This document shows, one piece after another, positions 25,641 to 35,428 of a stretch of 64,000 bases of DNA. The stretch is from Bradyrhizobium sp. CSS354 (GTDB taxonomy: Bacteria > Pseudomonadota > Alphaproteobacteria > Rhizobiales > Xanthobacteraceae). Position 1 is the stretch's first letter, and each line of letters begins with the position of its first letter. The translations under genes were made by a program, and so were the position numbers. The DNA lies in assembly GCF_029051725.1 (NCBI RefSeq), contig NZ_JAACFU010000007.1, positions 1-64,000 on the forward strand, in the 5' to 3' direction. The notes under the pieces are model-generated. The model ran no database searches and was not told the origin of the DNA. It saw only the letters and a program-made list of their open reading frames with translations.

Positions 25641-26600
25641 CTACTCCGGCTTGAAACCCGAGGCCCTGATCACGGGGCTCCACAAGTCGGAGTCGGATTT
25701 TTGGATCCGCGAGAATTCCTGAGCCGAAGTGCCGGTGGGCTGGATCCCAAGAGGCGTTAGCCCCTTGCTAAACTCTGGAGAACGTACAGCTTCGACCACC
25801 GCTCCATTCAGCCGTGCGATGACCTCAGGGGGCGTCCTTGAAGGTGCATAGATGCCGTACCAGCCCTCCCCTCGGATGCTATATCCGCTTTCCGAAAACG
25901 TAGGCACGTCGGGCAGGGCCGTCGAACGTGCGCGGCCGGACGTAGCGAGAACAGTGATGCGCCCGGCCTTGTGAGCCTCGACGAGATCTTGCGTCGAAGT
26001 GAAGAACATCGGCAAGTGACCTCCAATCAAATCGGTGATCGCTTGCGGATTGCCCTTGTAGACGACGTGACGAAGATCGAGGCCGGTGTGGCCTGCAAAC
26101 AGCAGGGCAAAGAAGTGCGGCAATGATCCTGCGGCCGGAGTTCCGTAGGCGGCTTGATCAGGATGCCCCCTCAACCACTGAACCAGCTCCTTGAGACTTT
26201 TGGCAGGCACGTTCGCGCCAATCGCTATGGCGAGATCATAAGTCGCGACCTGGGAGACAGGCTCGAAATCCCGCTCGGGATCGTAAGCGAGCTGGTCATA
26301 AACGTGAGGGAAAATGGCCATTGGTGCAATCGGCGTGAACAGCAGGACGCTACCGTCGGCAGGAGCATTTTTGACCAATTGCACGCCGAGGCGCCCCGCC
26401 GCGCCCGGCTTGTTCTCAACGATCACCGGCCGATTGAGCCGTGTGCGCATGGACTCGGCGATCATCCTTGCGGCTGCGTCGCCCACGCCTCCGGCCGGAT
26501 ACGGCAAGACAATCTTGATTGTGGACTCACCGTTTTGCGCGTTGGCATTGGGCAGGATCAGGCTGAGAGCTGCTGCCAATGCAATTTGGACTACACGCAT
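25641..26600 (-). CDS. Bug/TctC-family solute-binding protein
   Basis: A 319-aa periplasmic binding protein of the tripartite tricarboxylate transporter (Bug) family. The signal peptide is MRVVQIALAAALSLILPNANA. Landmarks are IVLPYPAGGVGDAAARMIAE (residues about 30-49), the ENKPGAAG loop (about 61-68) and DVPTFSESGY (about 236-245). These proteins bind carboxylates or other acidic organic molecules. No tctA/tctB membrane genes are nearby, so it must work with remote ones or act as a sensor. The LysR gene diverges from it and the amidohydrolase follows. Confidence 0.92.
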   Translation of the reverse strand: MRVVQIALAAALSLILPNANAQNGESTIKIVLPYPAGGVGDAAARMIAESMRTRLNRPVIVENKPGAAGRLGVQLVKNAPADGSVLLFTPIAPMAIFPHVYDQLAYDPERDFEPVSQVATYDLAIAIGANVPAKSLKELVQWLRGHPDQAAYGTPAAGSLPHFFALLFAGHTGLDLRHVVYKGNPQAITDLIGGHLPMFFTSTQDLVEAHKAGRITVLATSGRARSTALPDVPTFSESGYSIRGEGWYGIYAPSRTPPEVIARLNGAVVEAVRSPEFSKGLTPLGIQPTGTSAQEFSRIQKSDSDLWSPVIRASGFKPE

Positions 26601-26668
26601 GGAGTGCCACCGGTTGATGGAGATGCTGGCTTGGTGCCTTGCCCCATAGACCGTCCGCCAGAATGGTG

Positions 26669-26695
26669 CATAAATGAACTCTGGTTCTCCTTATG
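26669..26695. promoter_or_regulatory. Candidate LysR operator
   Basis: A nested dyad, CATAA...TTATG around GAAC-TCTG-GTTC, lies in the 126-base divergent spacer, about 70 bases before the Bug gene and 32 before the LysR gene. LysR-type proteins usually bind dyads in exactly such spacers. It is a sequence pattern only. Confidence 0.4.
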
Positions 26696-26726
26696 ACGCA
26701 ATAAAATCTATTGATGGGGGTCTTGC

Positions 26727-27680
26727 GTGGACCGGCCCACCGACAAGCGGATCAAGCTGCGGGACCTTCACGTGTTTCAGGCGGCTGCCGAGACCGGCAG
26801 CATGGCCAAGGCGGCCGCGCATCTGGCGATAACCCAGCCTGCGGTTTCGTACGCGATTTCGGAACTCGAGCATGTTGTCGGCGTGCCGCTGCTGGATCGG
26901 TCTTCGCAAGGTGTGACGCCGACGGTCTACGGCCGGGCGCTGCTCGAGCGCAGCGCCGTCGTGTTCAACGAGCTGCGGCACGGCATAAGCGAGATCGCAT
27001 CACTCGCAGATCCCGAAGTGGGTGAGTTGCGGATCGGCACGACGCCGCCGATGTCGGCAGTTGCATCCGCCGTGTTTAACCGGCTCGTGCAGCGCTATCC
27101 TCGCATGAGATTCGAGCTGACGGTCGGCCCGACCGACGTTCTGCTACGCCAACTGCGCCAGCGCGATGTAGAGATCGTCATCAGCCGGCTCGCATCGATG
27201 GTCGGCAACGACGATCTCAGGGTTGAAACGCTGTTCCACGACGAGCTGGTTGTCCTCTGCAGCAAACGCAGCAAATGGGCTCGGCGGCGCAACGTTGCCT
27301 TGGCCGATCTCATCCACGAACCGTGGGTGTTTCCGCCCCCGGCGGGCTTTCTCACCGGAATCATGCGCAGTGCCTTCGAGGAGCAGGGCCTGGAGTTTCC
27401 GCGAGCGACTGTGACGACGGCGTGCACCTATTCACTGAGCGTCCTCGTCGGCAACGGCAATTTTCTCGGCATTCATCCCGGCGCGATGTTGACGACACCG
27501 AACGAGCACCCGCAATTGACCGCCGTTGATGTCCGGCTGCCGACCACGCGCGGCGCAATCGGCCTGATCGCTCTGAAGGATCGGTCGCTCAGTCCGGTGG
27601 CCCAACTGTTCGCACAGTCGGTTGCGCCTGTTGTGCAGAGCATCAAGCCCAATCGAGTATCGCGGTCCGTTCGCAAGTAG
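26727..27680 (+). CDS. LysR-family transcription regulator
   Basis: A 317-aa LysR-type regulator. The N-terminal winged helix is textbook: LRDLHVFQAAAETGSMAKAA and QPAVSYAISELEHVVGVPLL (residues about 8-57). The remaining residues form the periplasmic-binding-protein-like effector domain, starting GELRIGTTPPMSA. It diverges from the Bug/amidohydrolase pair and probably senses their substrate. Its last 38 bases overlap the end of a convergent gene. Confidence 0.95.
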   Translation: MDRPTDKRIKLRDLHVFQAAAETGSMAKAAAHLAITQPAVSYAISELEHVVGVPLLDRSSQGVTPTVYGRALLERSAVVFNELRHGISEIASLADPEVGELRIGTTPPMSAVASAVFNRLVQRYPRMRFELTVGPTDVLLRQLRQRDVEIVISRLASMVGNDDLRVETLFHDELVVLCSKRSKWARRRNVALADLIHEPWVFPPPAGFLTGIMRSAFEEQGLEFPRATVTTACTYSLSVLVGNGNFLGIHPGAMLTTPNEHPQLTAVDVRLPTTRGAIGLIALKDRSLSPVAQLFAQSVAPVVQSIKPNRVSRSVRK

Positions 27681-28194
27681 TCCGCCGTTTCGCTCTCACG
27701 TCCACCACCAGCCGCCAATCGGCTGCCGTGGCCGGCTTGACCTCGCCGAGCCAGTGGAAGAAATCCTCGGTGATCTCCGTAAAACTCCAGCGCGTCAGGT
27801 CGCCGGCTTCGGTCGTGCCTTCCTGCACGATGTCGGCATCGCGTGGACGGCCGATCTGCTGGCGGAATATGCAGCGGCCGGGATCGAACCAGGAAATCCG
27901 CCATGCATCGATGGTCGGATCGTAGACCCGCAGCGTCGTGCCGTACCAATTGCCGGCGATCGGCAAGGCTGGGCTGCCGGCCGGGCGCGGAATGATCCAG
28001 ACGTCCTGCACGGCGCGGCCCTCCAGCACCCAGCCGAAATGGATTTCGCCGGGCGCGGTGTGTTTCGTTCCATCGGGTTCATGGGCGGTGATCTCGGCAT
28101 CCCAATCGCCGACGAAGCGGCCATAAAGCTGGAGCGCCGCCGCGTGCTCGGGGTTCGGTCCGTCCGCGTGCAATAATCTCGCAAGGTCGGTCAT
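27643..28194 (-). CDS. Hypothetical protein, 183 aa, lipocalin-like pattern
   Basis: A soluble protein rich in tryptophan and alternating beta-strand patterns: LYGRFVGDWDAEITAHEPDG, IHFGWVLEGRAVQDVWIIPR, LRVYDPTIDAWRISWFDPGR. The GxW start and repeated strand layout are those of calycin/DUF1579-like beta-barrels that bind small molecules. It has no signal peptide. The gene converges on the LysR gene with a 38-base overlap of the two coding ends. Ligand and role unknown. Confidence 0.75.
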   Translation of the reverse strand: MTDLARLLHADGPNPEHAAALQLYGRFVGDWDAEITAHEPDGTKHTAPGEIHFGWVLEGRAVQDVWIIPRPAGSPALPIAGNWYGTTLRVYDPTIDAWRISWFDPGRCIFRQQIGRPRDADIVQEGTTEAGDLTRWSFTEITEDFFHWLGEVKPATAADWRLVVDVRAKRRTTCERTAILDWA

Positions 28195-28259
28195 GTCGAT
28201 CTCCTATGCTCAGGAGATCAGCACGACCGGGCGGCAGCCGACTTGGAGAAAATTGCGCG

Positions 28260-29072
28260 TCACACCCCGTCGAGGATGATCACGGTCGGCTTCGAAGGCA
28301 ACGCATCCCGGGACATCCGGAAACTTCGCTCCATGCGCTGGTCGATCTCGAACTGCTGGCCAATGAGGCGCATGAACTCGTCGAGCGGGGTGGCGAAGCG
28401 GTGCATCGGCAGCACGACCGAGGCGCGCAGCCGCTTGGTGATCTCGGAGACGCCGTCGAGCGACATGGTGTAGGTGCCGTCGATCGGCACCATCACGATG
28501 TCGAGCCGCCCGATCTGGGCAAAGTGGCTGTCGTCGAGCTTGTGGTGAAGATGGCCGAGATGGCCGATGCAGAGACCCGCGACCTCGAAGATGAAGATAG
28601 AGTTGCCGTCACGGATCATGTCGGAGCCGGAATCGTCGCCGACATAGCGGCGGATGTCGGTGGTGACGTTTCGGATGAAGGTGTCGCCGATGCGCTCCGA
28701 CACGATGGCCGGCTTGCCGTCCTCGCCCCAGCCATGCAGCACACGAGGAATGCGCTTGTCGGGATATAAAGAGTAATGCGTGCTATGGGCCCGGTTCATG
28801 GTGACGACATCGGGCAGACGTCCCACCTGGTAGGCCCCGCTATAGTCGGTGGCGATGCGCAGGCCGCCGGGCGTGTCGATGAAATAGGTCGAATGGCCCG
28901 CATAGGTAATCTGGACTTCAGCCGGGGCTGCGGCCTGCCGGAACGCCACCGGCGTCACGCGGGGTGCCGCATTCGCCATCGCTAGGCATTCGCTGCGCTG
29001 GGGCTGCTGGGCGAGGGCAGGTGAGAGGAATGCGCCGAACAGCGCCAGAACCGCCGAAACCAGTCGCCGCAT
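28260..29072 (-). CDS. Secreted MBL-fold (UlaG-like) protein with degenerate metal motif
   Basis: A 270-aa protein with a signal peptide (MRRLVSAVLALFGAFLSPAL then AQ). The fold is that of UlaG-like metallo-beta-lactamases: ITYAGHSTYFIDTPGGLRIA at about residues 55-74, and later GHLGHLHHKLDD and VLPMHRF. The usual H-x-H-x-D-H reads NRAHSTHYS, so the metal-binding Asp and one His are missing or moved. It may use fewer metal ions or bind rather than hydrolyse. It is followed on the same strand by two unrelated genes; no operon partner is obvious. Confidence 0.8.
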   Translation of the reverse strand: MRRLVSAVLALFGAFLSPALAQQPQRSECLAMANAAPRVTPVAFRQAAAPAEVQITYAGHSTYFIDTPGGLRIATDYSGAYQVGRLPDVVTMNRAHSTHYSLYPDKRIPRVLHGWGEDGKPAIVSERIGDTFIRNVTTDIRRYVGDDSGSDMIRDGNSIFIFEVAGLCIGHLGHLHHKLDDSHFAQIGRLDIVMVPIDGTYTMSLDGVSEITKRLRASVVLPMHRFATPLDEFMRLIGQQFEIDQRMERSFRMSRDALPSKPTVIILDGV

Positions 29073-29181
29073 GTATCCATCCCCGATGAATTTCAGGGGA
29101 AAGTCTAGCGTGCAATGCAGCGCGTGGCCAACAGCGCGCGATCAACAGCGCGCCAGTGTCGCACCCTCACGCCGCCCATTC

Positions 29182-30704
29182 TTACTCCCGCCGCGGGCTG
29201 AACTTCCAGGTGATGGCGACGAGGCTCGCGGTGATCAGGCCGCTGACGAGACCGACGATGGGGAGCGTGAGCACCAGCGCGGCGCTGGCAGCCCAGCCGA
29301 TCGAGGAGAACGCCTCCGCGACGGTCGCAAGTCGCGACGAAGTCTGGCGGCGGCGGAATTGGCTGCGCCGGGCCTGGACCCGGAACCAGAGCTGGATGGC
29401 GGTGGCGGAGGCCGCGCTGACGATGACCGCACCTGCGCTGACCGCGGCCTGGAACGGCGAGGCGAACGCGAGCGCCGCGATCAGCGGGCAGAAGATGACG
29501 GCGATCGCGATCAGCACCACCTCGATCTTGGCGCGGATGACGCTGGACGGCGTCAGCGGCGCGGTTGCAACCAGGTCGGGCGCGTCCTCGCCCGAGATCG
29601 TCAGCCAGGCAAGCCCGCCGGCGAGTTGACCCGCCGCCATGACGATGACCGGCGTGATCAGCGTCAGCGCCGCGGAGCTGTCGGCAAAGTTGCGCCAGAG
29701 CAGCAGCGCCGGCGGCACCAGATAGAGCAGCTGCATCAGCGTCTGCGAGATCAGCCAGGGATCGCGCCAGAGCAGCGAAAATTCCTTGCGCCGCAGGGCA
29801 TGCTGCCGCGATCCGCCGCGGAACGGGCGCTCCTTCGCGCTGCGACGGCCGGACGTGCCATAGGCGGCGGCATCGATCGCCGTATCTGCAAAGCGGCCCG
29901 AGAAGATCGCCATGACGCTTCCGAGCAGCACGAGCCCGAGCGCCAGGAGCAGCATCAGTGCTTCGGCGTCCCCCATCGCCGCCCGCGCCGGCCACCACCA
30001 GATGCTCTCGGCATCGGGCGCATAAGTGGCCAAGCTACCCGAGGTCAGGATGGTGAAGCGCGACAGCGTCCCATAGGACATGATCGCCGCGACCTGGAGC
30101 GCGATCACGAAGCCGGCGCCGATGATCGCAGCGAGGATCTGTGCGACGAACCGTGTCCGCGCCGGACCGATCAGGCGAAACAGCAGGATCGTGACGGCGA
30201 TCGCGATCGCTGCGGCCGACAGGCCCATGGCGACGACGACGCCGAACGCTGCAAGCCAGCGCGCGCCGCCTCCGAACACCAGCACGTCGATGAAGGGCGT
30301 CGAAAACAGCAGCGCCATCACCGTGACGGTGAGCGCGATCGCGGCGATGCGCACCGAGAACAGATTGGCCAGCGTCGCAGGTGAGGACATGATGAGGTCG
30401 AGATCGGCGCGTGCGTAAAACACCCGCGTCACCGATTCGATCGCCTGTGACAGCATCAGCGTCCAGGCGAGAAAAATCGTCGCCGAGATCACGATCAGCG
30501 AGGATTTGTCGAGCGGCAATTGCAGGTCGGCGAAGCGGCCGATCACCGCCCAGGCCGGCACGTGCAGCAGCGCCGCGAAGCACAGCAGGCCGATTACCGC
30601 GGCACGCGTTCGTTTGCGCCGCCCGCCGGTCATCATGGCGAGCCATTCGCGCCAGGCGAGCCGGAGCTCGTGGCGGGCGAACCAGGACAGCGCAGTGGCC
30701 GAGC

Positions 30705-30708
<4 letters not shown>
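29182..30708 (-). CDS. ABC-2 type transporter permease
   Basis: A 508-aa protein with about twelve membrane segments in two groups, for example SSLIVISATIFLAWTLMLSQ and LAAFGVVVAMGLSAAAIAIA. Its N-terminus (LSWFARHELRLAWREWLAMM) is soluble and helical. Its ATG overlaps the stop of the ATPase gene (ATGA, 30705-30708), so the two form one exporter. The pair resembles bacitracin/lantibiotic-type or gliding-type ABC-2 exporters rather than importers, as no binding protein is present. The exported substrate is unknown. Confidence 0.85.
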
Positions 30709-31544
<836 letters not shown>

Positions 31545-31717
31545 CCGGATTGGACTAATGGCAAGTCACCGTTTGTTGACAGCGCTGGGCGGTTCAGGCT
31601 GAATTGGCGAAGGGACGAATGGCGCGAACGCAGCGAAACGACTGCGTAGCGACTGAACACAAGATGCGGCAAGGCGGTCTGGAAGAACCGCCGGTTGTAT
31701 CGGGAGGATGCGCGACG

Positions 31718-32593
31718 ATGCTGGATTTCGTTCAGCAGCTGGTCAGCGGTGTTGCGCTCGGCTGCGTCTACGGCCTGATCGCGCTCGGCTTCGTACTCGT
31801 CTACAAGGCCACCGAGGTCGTCAATTTCGCCCAGGGCGATTTGATGATGCTGGGCGGCTTCTTTGCCTTCACCTTCATCGGCATGATGGGGCTGAACTAC
31901 TGGGTCGGCTTTGCCGGCGCGGTGGCGGCGATGGCGCTGTTCGGCATGCTGGCCGAGCGCGTGGTGGTGCGGCCGATCCTCGGCTATCCGCAATTCTCCA
32001 TCATCATGGCCACCATCGGGCTCGGCTATTTCCTGCGCTCGGTCTCCGGCATGATCTGGGGCACCGACGATTTCAAGATCGATACGCCGTTCAGCCAGGG
32101 CGTGCTGCGGATCGGTTCGCTGGTGCTCGCCCATGACAAGCTCTCGGTGATTGCGGCGACGGTCATCCTCTGCGCGCTGCTCTGGCTGTTCTTCAACAAG
32201 ACCACGCTCGGCACCGCGATGCGCGCCAGTTCCGAGAACATGCTGGCGGCCTATTACATGGGCATCCCGGTCAAGCGCGTGGTCTCGATCGTCTGGGCGA
32301 TCAGCGCGGCGGTTGCGACCTGCGCCGGCGTGCTGCTGGCGCCGATCACCTTCATCCATTCCAATGTCGGTCTGGTGCTCGGCCTGAAGGCGTTCCCGGC
32401 CGCCGTGCTCGGCGGCTTCGGCTCGATCCCCGGTGCTGTCGTTGGCGGCGTCCTGATCGGCGTCATCGAGAGCATGGCCGGCTTCTATCTGGCCGAGGGC
32501 TGGAAGGACGTCGCGCCCTACATCGTGCTGCTCGCCGTGCTCTTGCTCAAGCCCGAAGGCCTGTTCGGCCTTCACGTCCGCAAGAAGGTCTGA
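31718..32593 (+). CDS. livH: Branched-chain amino-acid-type ABC permease LivH
   Basis: A 291-aa inner-membrane permease with about eight segments, opening LDFVQQLVSGVALGCVYGLI and carrying the LivH hallmark YKATEVVNFAQGDLMMLGGF (residues about 29-48). First gene of livHMGF. An open frame extends upstream to 31604, but GGGAGG before the ATG at 31718 and the natural N-terminus decide the start. With LivM it forms the channel for branched-chain amino acids or, as in many rhizobial copies, other carboxylates. The next gene begins four bases after its stop. Confidence 0.95.
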   Translation: MLDFVQQLVSGVALGCVYGLIALGFVLVYKATEVVNFAQGDLMMLGGFFAFTFIGMMGLNYWVGFAGAVAAMALFGMLAERVVVRPILGYPQFSIIMATIGLGYFLRSVSGMIWGTDDFKIDTPFSQGVLRIGSLVLAHDKLSVIAATVILCALLWLFFNKTTLGTAMRASSENMLAAYYMGIPVKRVVSIVWAISAAVATCAGVLLAPITFIHSNVGLVLGLKAFPAAVLGGFGSIPGAVVGGVLIGVIESMAGFYLAEGWKDVAPYIVLLAVLLLKPEGLFGLHVRKKV

Positions 32594-32597
32594 ACGC

Positions 32598-33749
32598 ATG
32601 CGCTTCCTGTTCAAGACCGACTACGAGGACGACATCCGGCTGTTTCCGCATTCGGGCTATTACGTCTCATACGGTCTTCTGCTGGCCGTGCTGCTGATCG
32701 CGCCCTATGTGCTCTCCAGCTATCTGATGAGCCAGCTCGTCTTCGTCTGCATCTACGCGACCGTCGGCGTGGCGCTGCTGATCTTGACGGGTTTCACCGG
32801 GCAGGCCTCGCTCGGGCATGCGGCGTTTCTCGCGATCGGTGCGTATACGGCGGCCTATTTGCAGAAATATGGTGTGCCGTTCCCGGTCTACTTTCTCGCC
32901 GCCGGGCTCCTGACCGGGCTGATCGGTGCGCTGGTCGGCTTCCCCGCGCTGCGGCTGCAAGGCATTTATCTCGTCATCGCCACCATCTCCTTCGCCTTCA
33001 TCGTCGAGGAGATTCTGGCGCGCTGGGAGAGCGTCACCAACGGCAACGAGGGCATGCGCGTCAAGGCGGTGTCGCTGTTTGGGGTTGCAGTCTCACGCGA
33101 CAGCCCCACTTTCTATTTCCTCTGCCTCGCAGTGCTGGTGCTGACCATCGTCGGTACGCTCAACCTGTTGCGTTCGCCGACCGGGCGCGCCTTCGTCGCG
33201 ATCCGCGACAGCGAGACCGCGGCGCGCAGCATGGGCGTCAATGTCGCGCTGTACAAGGTGAAGTCCTTTGCGATCTCCGCGGCGATCACCGGCTTCGCCG
33301 GCGTGTTGTTCGCGCACAAGCTCTCCTTCATCTCGCCGGAGATGTTCACGCTGCAGCTCTCGATCGAGTTCATCATCGTGATCCTGATCGGCGGCACCTT
33401 CAGCCTGCACGGCGCGGTGCTGGGGGCGATCTTCATCGTGATGATCGATCCGTTCCTGACCTACCTCAAGGACGATATGCCCGGCATCATCGCCGGCATT
33501 GCAGCGACCTTCGGAGCGGGCACGCAAGCCGCCGCCAATGTCCAGTCCAAGGTCGCGGCATTTGCCTCGCTCAACGGCCTGAAAGGCGCGATCTACGGTA
33601 TCATCATCGTATTGTTCGTGCTGTTCGAGCCGCTCGGGCTTTACGGCCGCTGGCTCAAGATCAAACTCTTCTTCCAGCTGTTCCCGCTCTACAAGCGCGC
33701 TACCTTCAAGCGGCAGAAGATCTACGTGAAGTCGGAGCGCAACCGATGA
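32598..33749 (+). CDS. livM: Branched-chain amino-acid-type ABC permease LivM
   Basis: A 383-aa permease with about ten membrane segments. Landmarks are LILTGFTGQASLGHAAFLAI (residues about 62-81), FPALRLQGIYLVIATISFAF (about 114-133) and the coupling-region motif IRDSETAARSMGVNV. The C-terminal tail (FKRQKIYVKSERNR) is longer than in E. coli LivM. It ends overlapping the ATG of livG by four bases (33746-33749). Confidence 0.95.
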   Translation: MRFLFKTDYEDDIRLFPHSGYYVSYGLLLAVLLIAPYVLSSYLMSQLVFVCIYATVGVALLILTGFTGQASLGHAAFLAIGAYTAAYLQKYGVPFPVYFLAAGLLTGLIGALVGFPALRLQGIYLVIATISFAFIVEEILARWESVTNGNEGMRVKAVSLFGVAVSRDSPTFYFLCLAVLVLTIVGTLNLLRSPTGRAFVAIRDSETAARSMGVNVALYKVKSFAISAAITGFAGVLFAHKLSFISPEMFTLQLSIEFIIVILIGGTFSLHGAVLGAIFIVMIDPFLTYLKDDMPGIIAGIAATFGAGTQAAANVQSKVAAFASLNGLKGAIYGIIIVLFVLFEPLGLYGRWLKIKLFFQLFPLYKRATFKRQKIYVKSERNR

Positions 33750-34504
33750 GCTATTTTCGCGCCGAGAGTTTGTCGCTGCATTTCGGCGGGTTGAAGGCCG
33801 TCGATGCGGTGTCGTTCGCGGTCGAGAAGGGCGAGATCCTCTCGATCATCGGGCCCAACGGCGCCGGCAAGAGCTCGATTTTCAACCTGATTTCGCGGAT
33901 CTATCGACCGACCTCGGGTCGCATCTTTTTCGAGGATCAGGACATCACGGAACAGCCGCCCCACGACATCGCAAGGCTCGGCATCGCCCGCACGTTCCAG
34001 AACATCGAGCTGTTCGAGAATGCAACGGTGTTGTCGAACCTGTTGGTCGGCCGCCACCGGCATTCGACCACGCAGCTCTGGCAGGAGCTGTTGTTCCTGC
34101 CGGGCGTACGCGCCGACGAGAAGGTGCATCGCCGCAGGGTCGAGCAGGTCATCGAATTCCTCGATCTCGAGCCCTACCGCGACAAGCTGATCTCGGGGCT
34201 GCCTTACGGCGTGCGCAAGGTGATCGAGCTGGCGCGCGCACTATGCTCGGAGCCGAAGCTGATCCTGCTCGACGAACCGTCCTCCGGCCTCAACGTGGAG
34301 GAGACCGACGACATGTCCTTCTGGATCCGCGACCTGAAGAGCGAACTCGGCGTCACCGTGCTCATGGTCGAGCACGACATGGCGCTGGTCAACCGCGTCT
34401 CCGACCGCGTCATTGCCCTGAACTACGGCCGGGTGCTGGCCATGGGCTCGCCCGCCGAAGTGCAAGAGCATCCCGATGTTGTCGCCGCCTATCTGGGAGC
34501 CTGA
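33746..34504 (+). CDS. livG: Branched-chain amino-acid-type ABC ATPase LivG
   Basis: A 252-aa ATPase. Walker A is GPNGAGKSSIFNLI (residues about 37-50), the signature region LPYGVRKVIELARAL replaces LSGGQ as in LivG proteins, and Walker B is LILLDEPSSGLN. The start overlaps livM (ATGA). Acts as a heterodimer with LivF. Confidence 0.95.
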   Translation: MSYFRAESLSLHFGGLKAVDAVSFAVEKGEILSIIGPNGAGKSSIFNLISRIYRPTSGRIFFEDQDITEQPPHDIARLGIARTFQNIELFENATVLSNLLVGRHRHSTTQLWQELLFLPGVRADEKVHRRRVEQVIEFLDLEPYRDKLISGLPYGVRKVIELARALCSEPKLILLDEPSSGLNVEETDDMSFWIRDLKSELGVTVLMVEHDMALVNRVSDRVIALNYGRVLAMGSPAEVQEHPDVVAAYLGA

Positions 34505-34508
34505 CGCA

Positions 34509-35297
34509 ATGGATGCCGTGGCGACACCAGACATCATCCTGAAACTCTCCAACATCGAGAGCTATTACGGGCCGATCATGGCGATCCGCGGCATCTCGCT
34601 CGAAGTGCCGCGCGGCCGCATCGTCACGCTGCTGGGCGCCAACGGCGCCGGCAAGACCACGGTGCTGAAGACGATCTCGGGCATTCTCGATCCGCAGAAG
34701 GGCGCCATCGAGTTCATGGGCAAGTCGATCCAGCGCATGGAGGCGGACAGGATCGTGCGGCTGGGCCTCAGCCATGTGCCGGAGGGACGCGAGGTGTTCC
34801 CGTTCCTCTCCGTGCGCGAGAACCTGATGATGGGGGCCTATCCGCGCAACGATCGTAACGGCGTCGCGGAAGATCTGGAGCGCGTCTACGGCTATTTCCC
34901 GCGGCTGAAGGAGCGCATCAACCAGCCGGCCGGACAGCTCTCCGGCGGCGAGCAGCAGATGCTCGCGATCGGCCGCGCGCTGATGAACCGCCCGACGCTG
35001 TTGCTGCTCGATGAGCCCTCGCTCGGGCTGTCGCCGATCCTGGTGAAGGAGATCTTCGCCATCATTCGCCGCGTCAACGAGGAGCAGGGCATGTCGATCC
35101 TGCTGGTCGAGCAGAACGCCAAGGTGGCGCTGGAGACGGCGCACTATGGCTATGTGCTGGAGATCGGCCGGATCGTGATGAACGACAGCTGCGACCGCTT
35201 GATGCATTCGAAGGACATCCAGGAATTCTACCTTGGCGCCAAGGAAGCGGGCGCACGAGGCGAGCGGCGCTGGAAAAAGAAGAAGACTTGGCGTTAG
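34509..35297 (+). CDS. livF: Branched-chain amino-acid-type ABC ATPase LivF
   Basis: A 262-aa ATPase with Walker A GANGAGKTTVLKTI, signature LSGGEQQMLAIGRAL and Walker B LLLLDEPSLGLSP. The ATG at 34509, four bases after the livG stop, is preferred to the overlapping frame start at 34476. The C-terminus is extended and basic (RGERRWKKKKTWR), its last codons falling in a 15-bp tandem repeat that also carries the stop codon. Confidence 0.94.
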   Translation: MDAVATPDIILKLSNIESYYGPIMAIRGISLEVPRGRIVTLLGANGAGKTTVLKTISGILDPQKGAIEFMGKSIQRMEADRIVRLGLSHVPEGREVFPFLSVRENLMMGAYPRNDRNGVAEDLERVYGYFPRLKERINQPAGQLSGGEQQMLAIGRALMNRPTLLLLDEPSLGLSPILVKEIFAIIRRVNEEQGMSILLVEQNAKVALETAHYGYVLEIGRIVMNDSCDRLMHSKDIQEFYLGAKEAGARGERRWKKKKTWR

Positions 35298-35339
35298 GAG
35301 ACTTGGCGTTAGGAGACTTGGCGTTAAGATTTGGCGTCA
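35283..35339 (+). repeat. 15-bp tandem repeat across the livF stop codon
   Basis: The unit (A/G)AGACTTGGCGTTAG occurs three times (35283-35297, 35298-35312, 35313-35327, the last ending TAA), followed by a degraded fourth part (GATTTGGCGTCA). Being a multiple of three, every copy keeps the same frame and repeats the stop codon, so gain or loss of a whole unit leaves the livF stop in frame. Confidence 0.9.
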
Positions 35340-35428
35340 GAGGAAGCCTTAATACCAGAGTCCATCCGCCAATATAGACCGCCGGCAAGGCAGGCAGCGG
35401 AGGGGAACGCGACAAGGAGGAGACGTGC

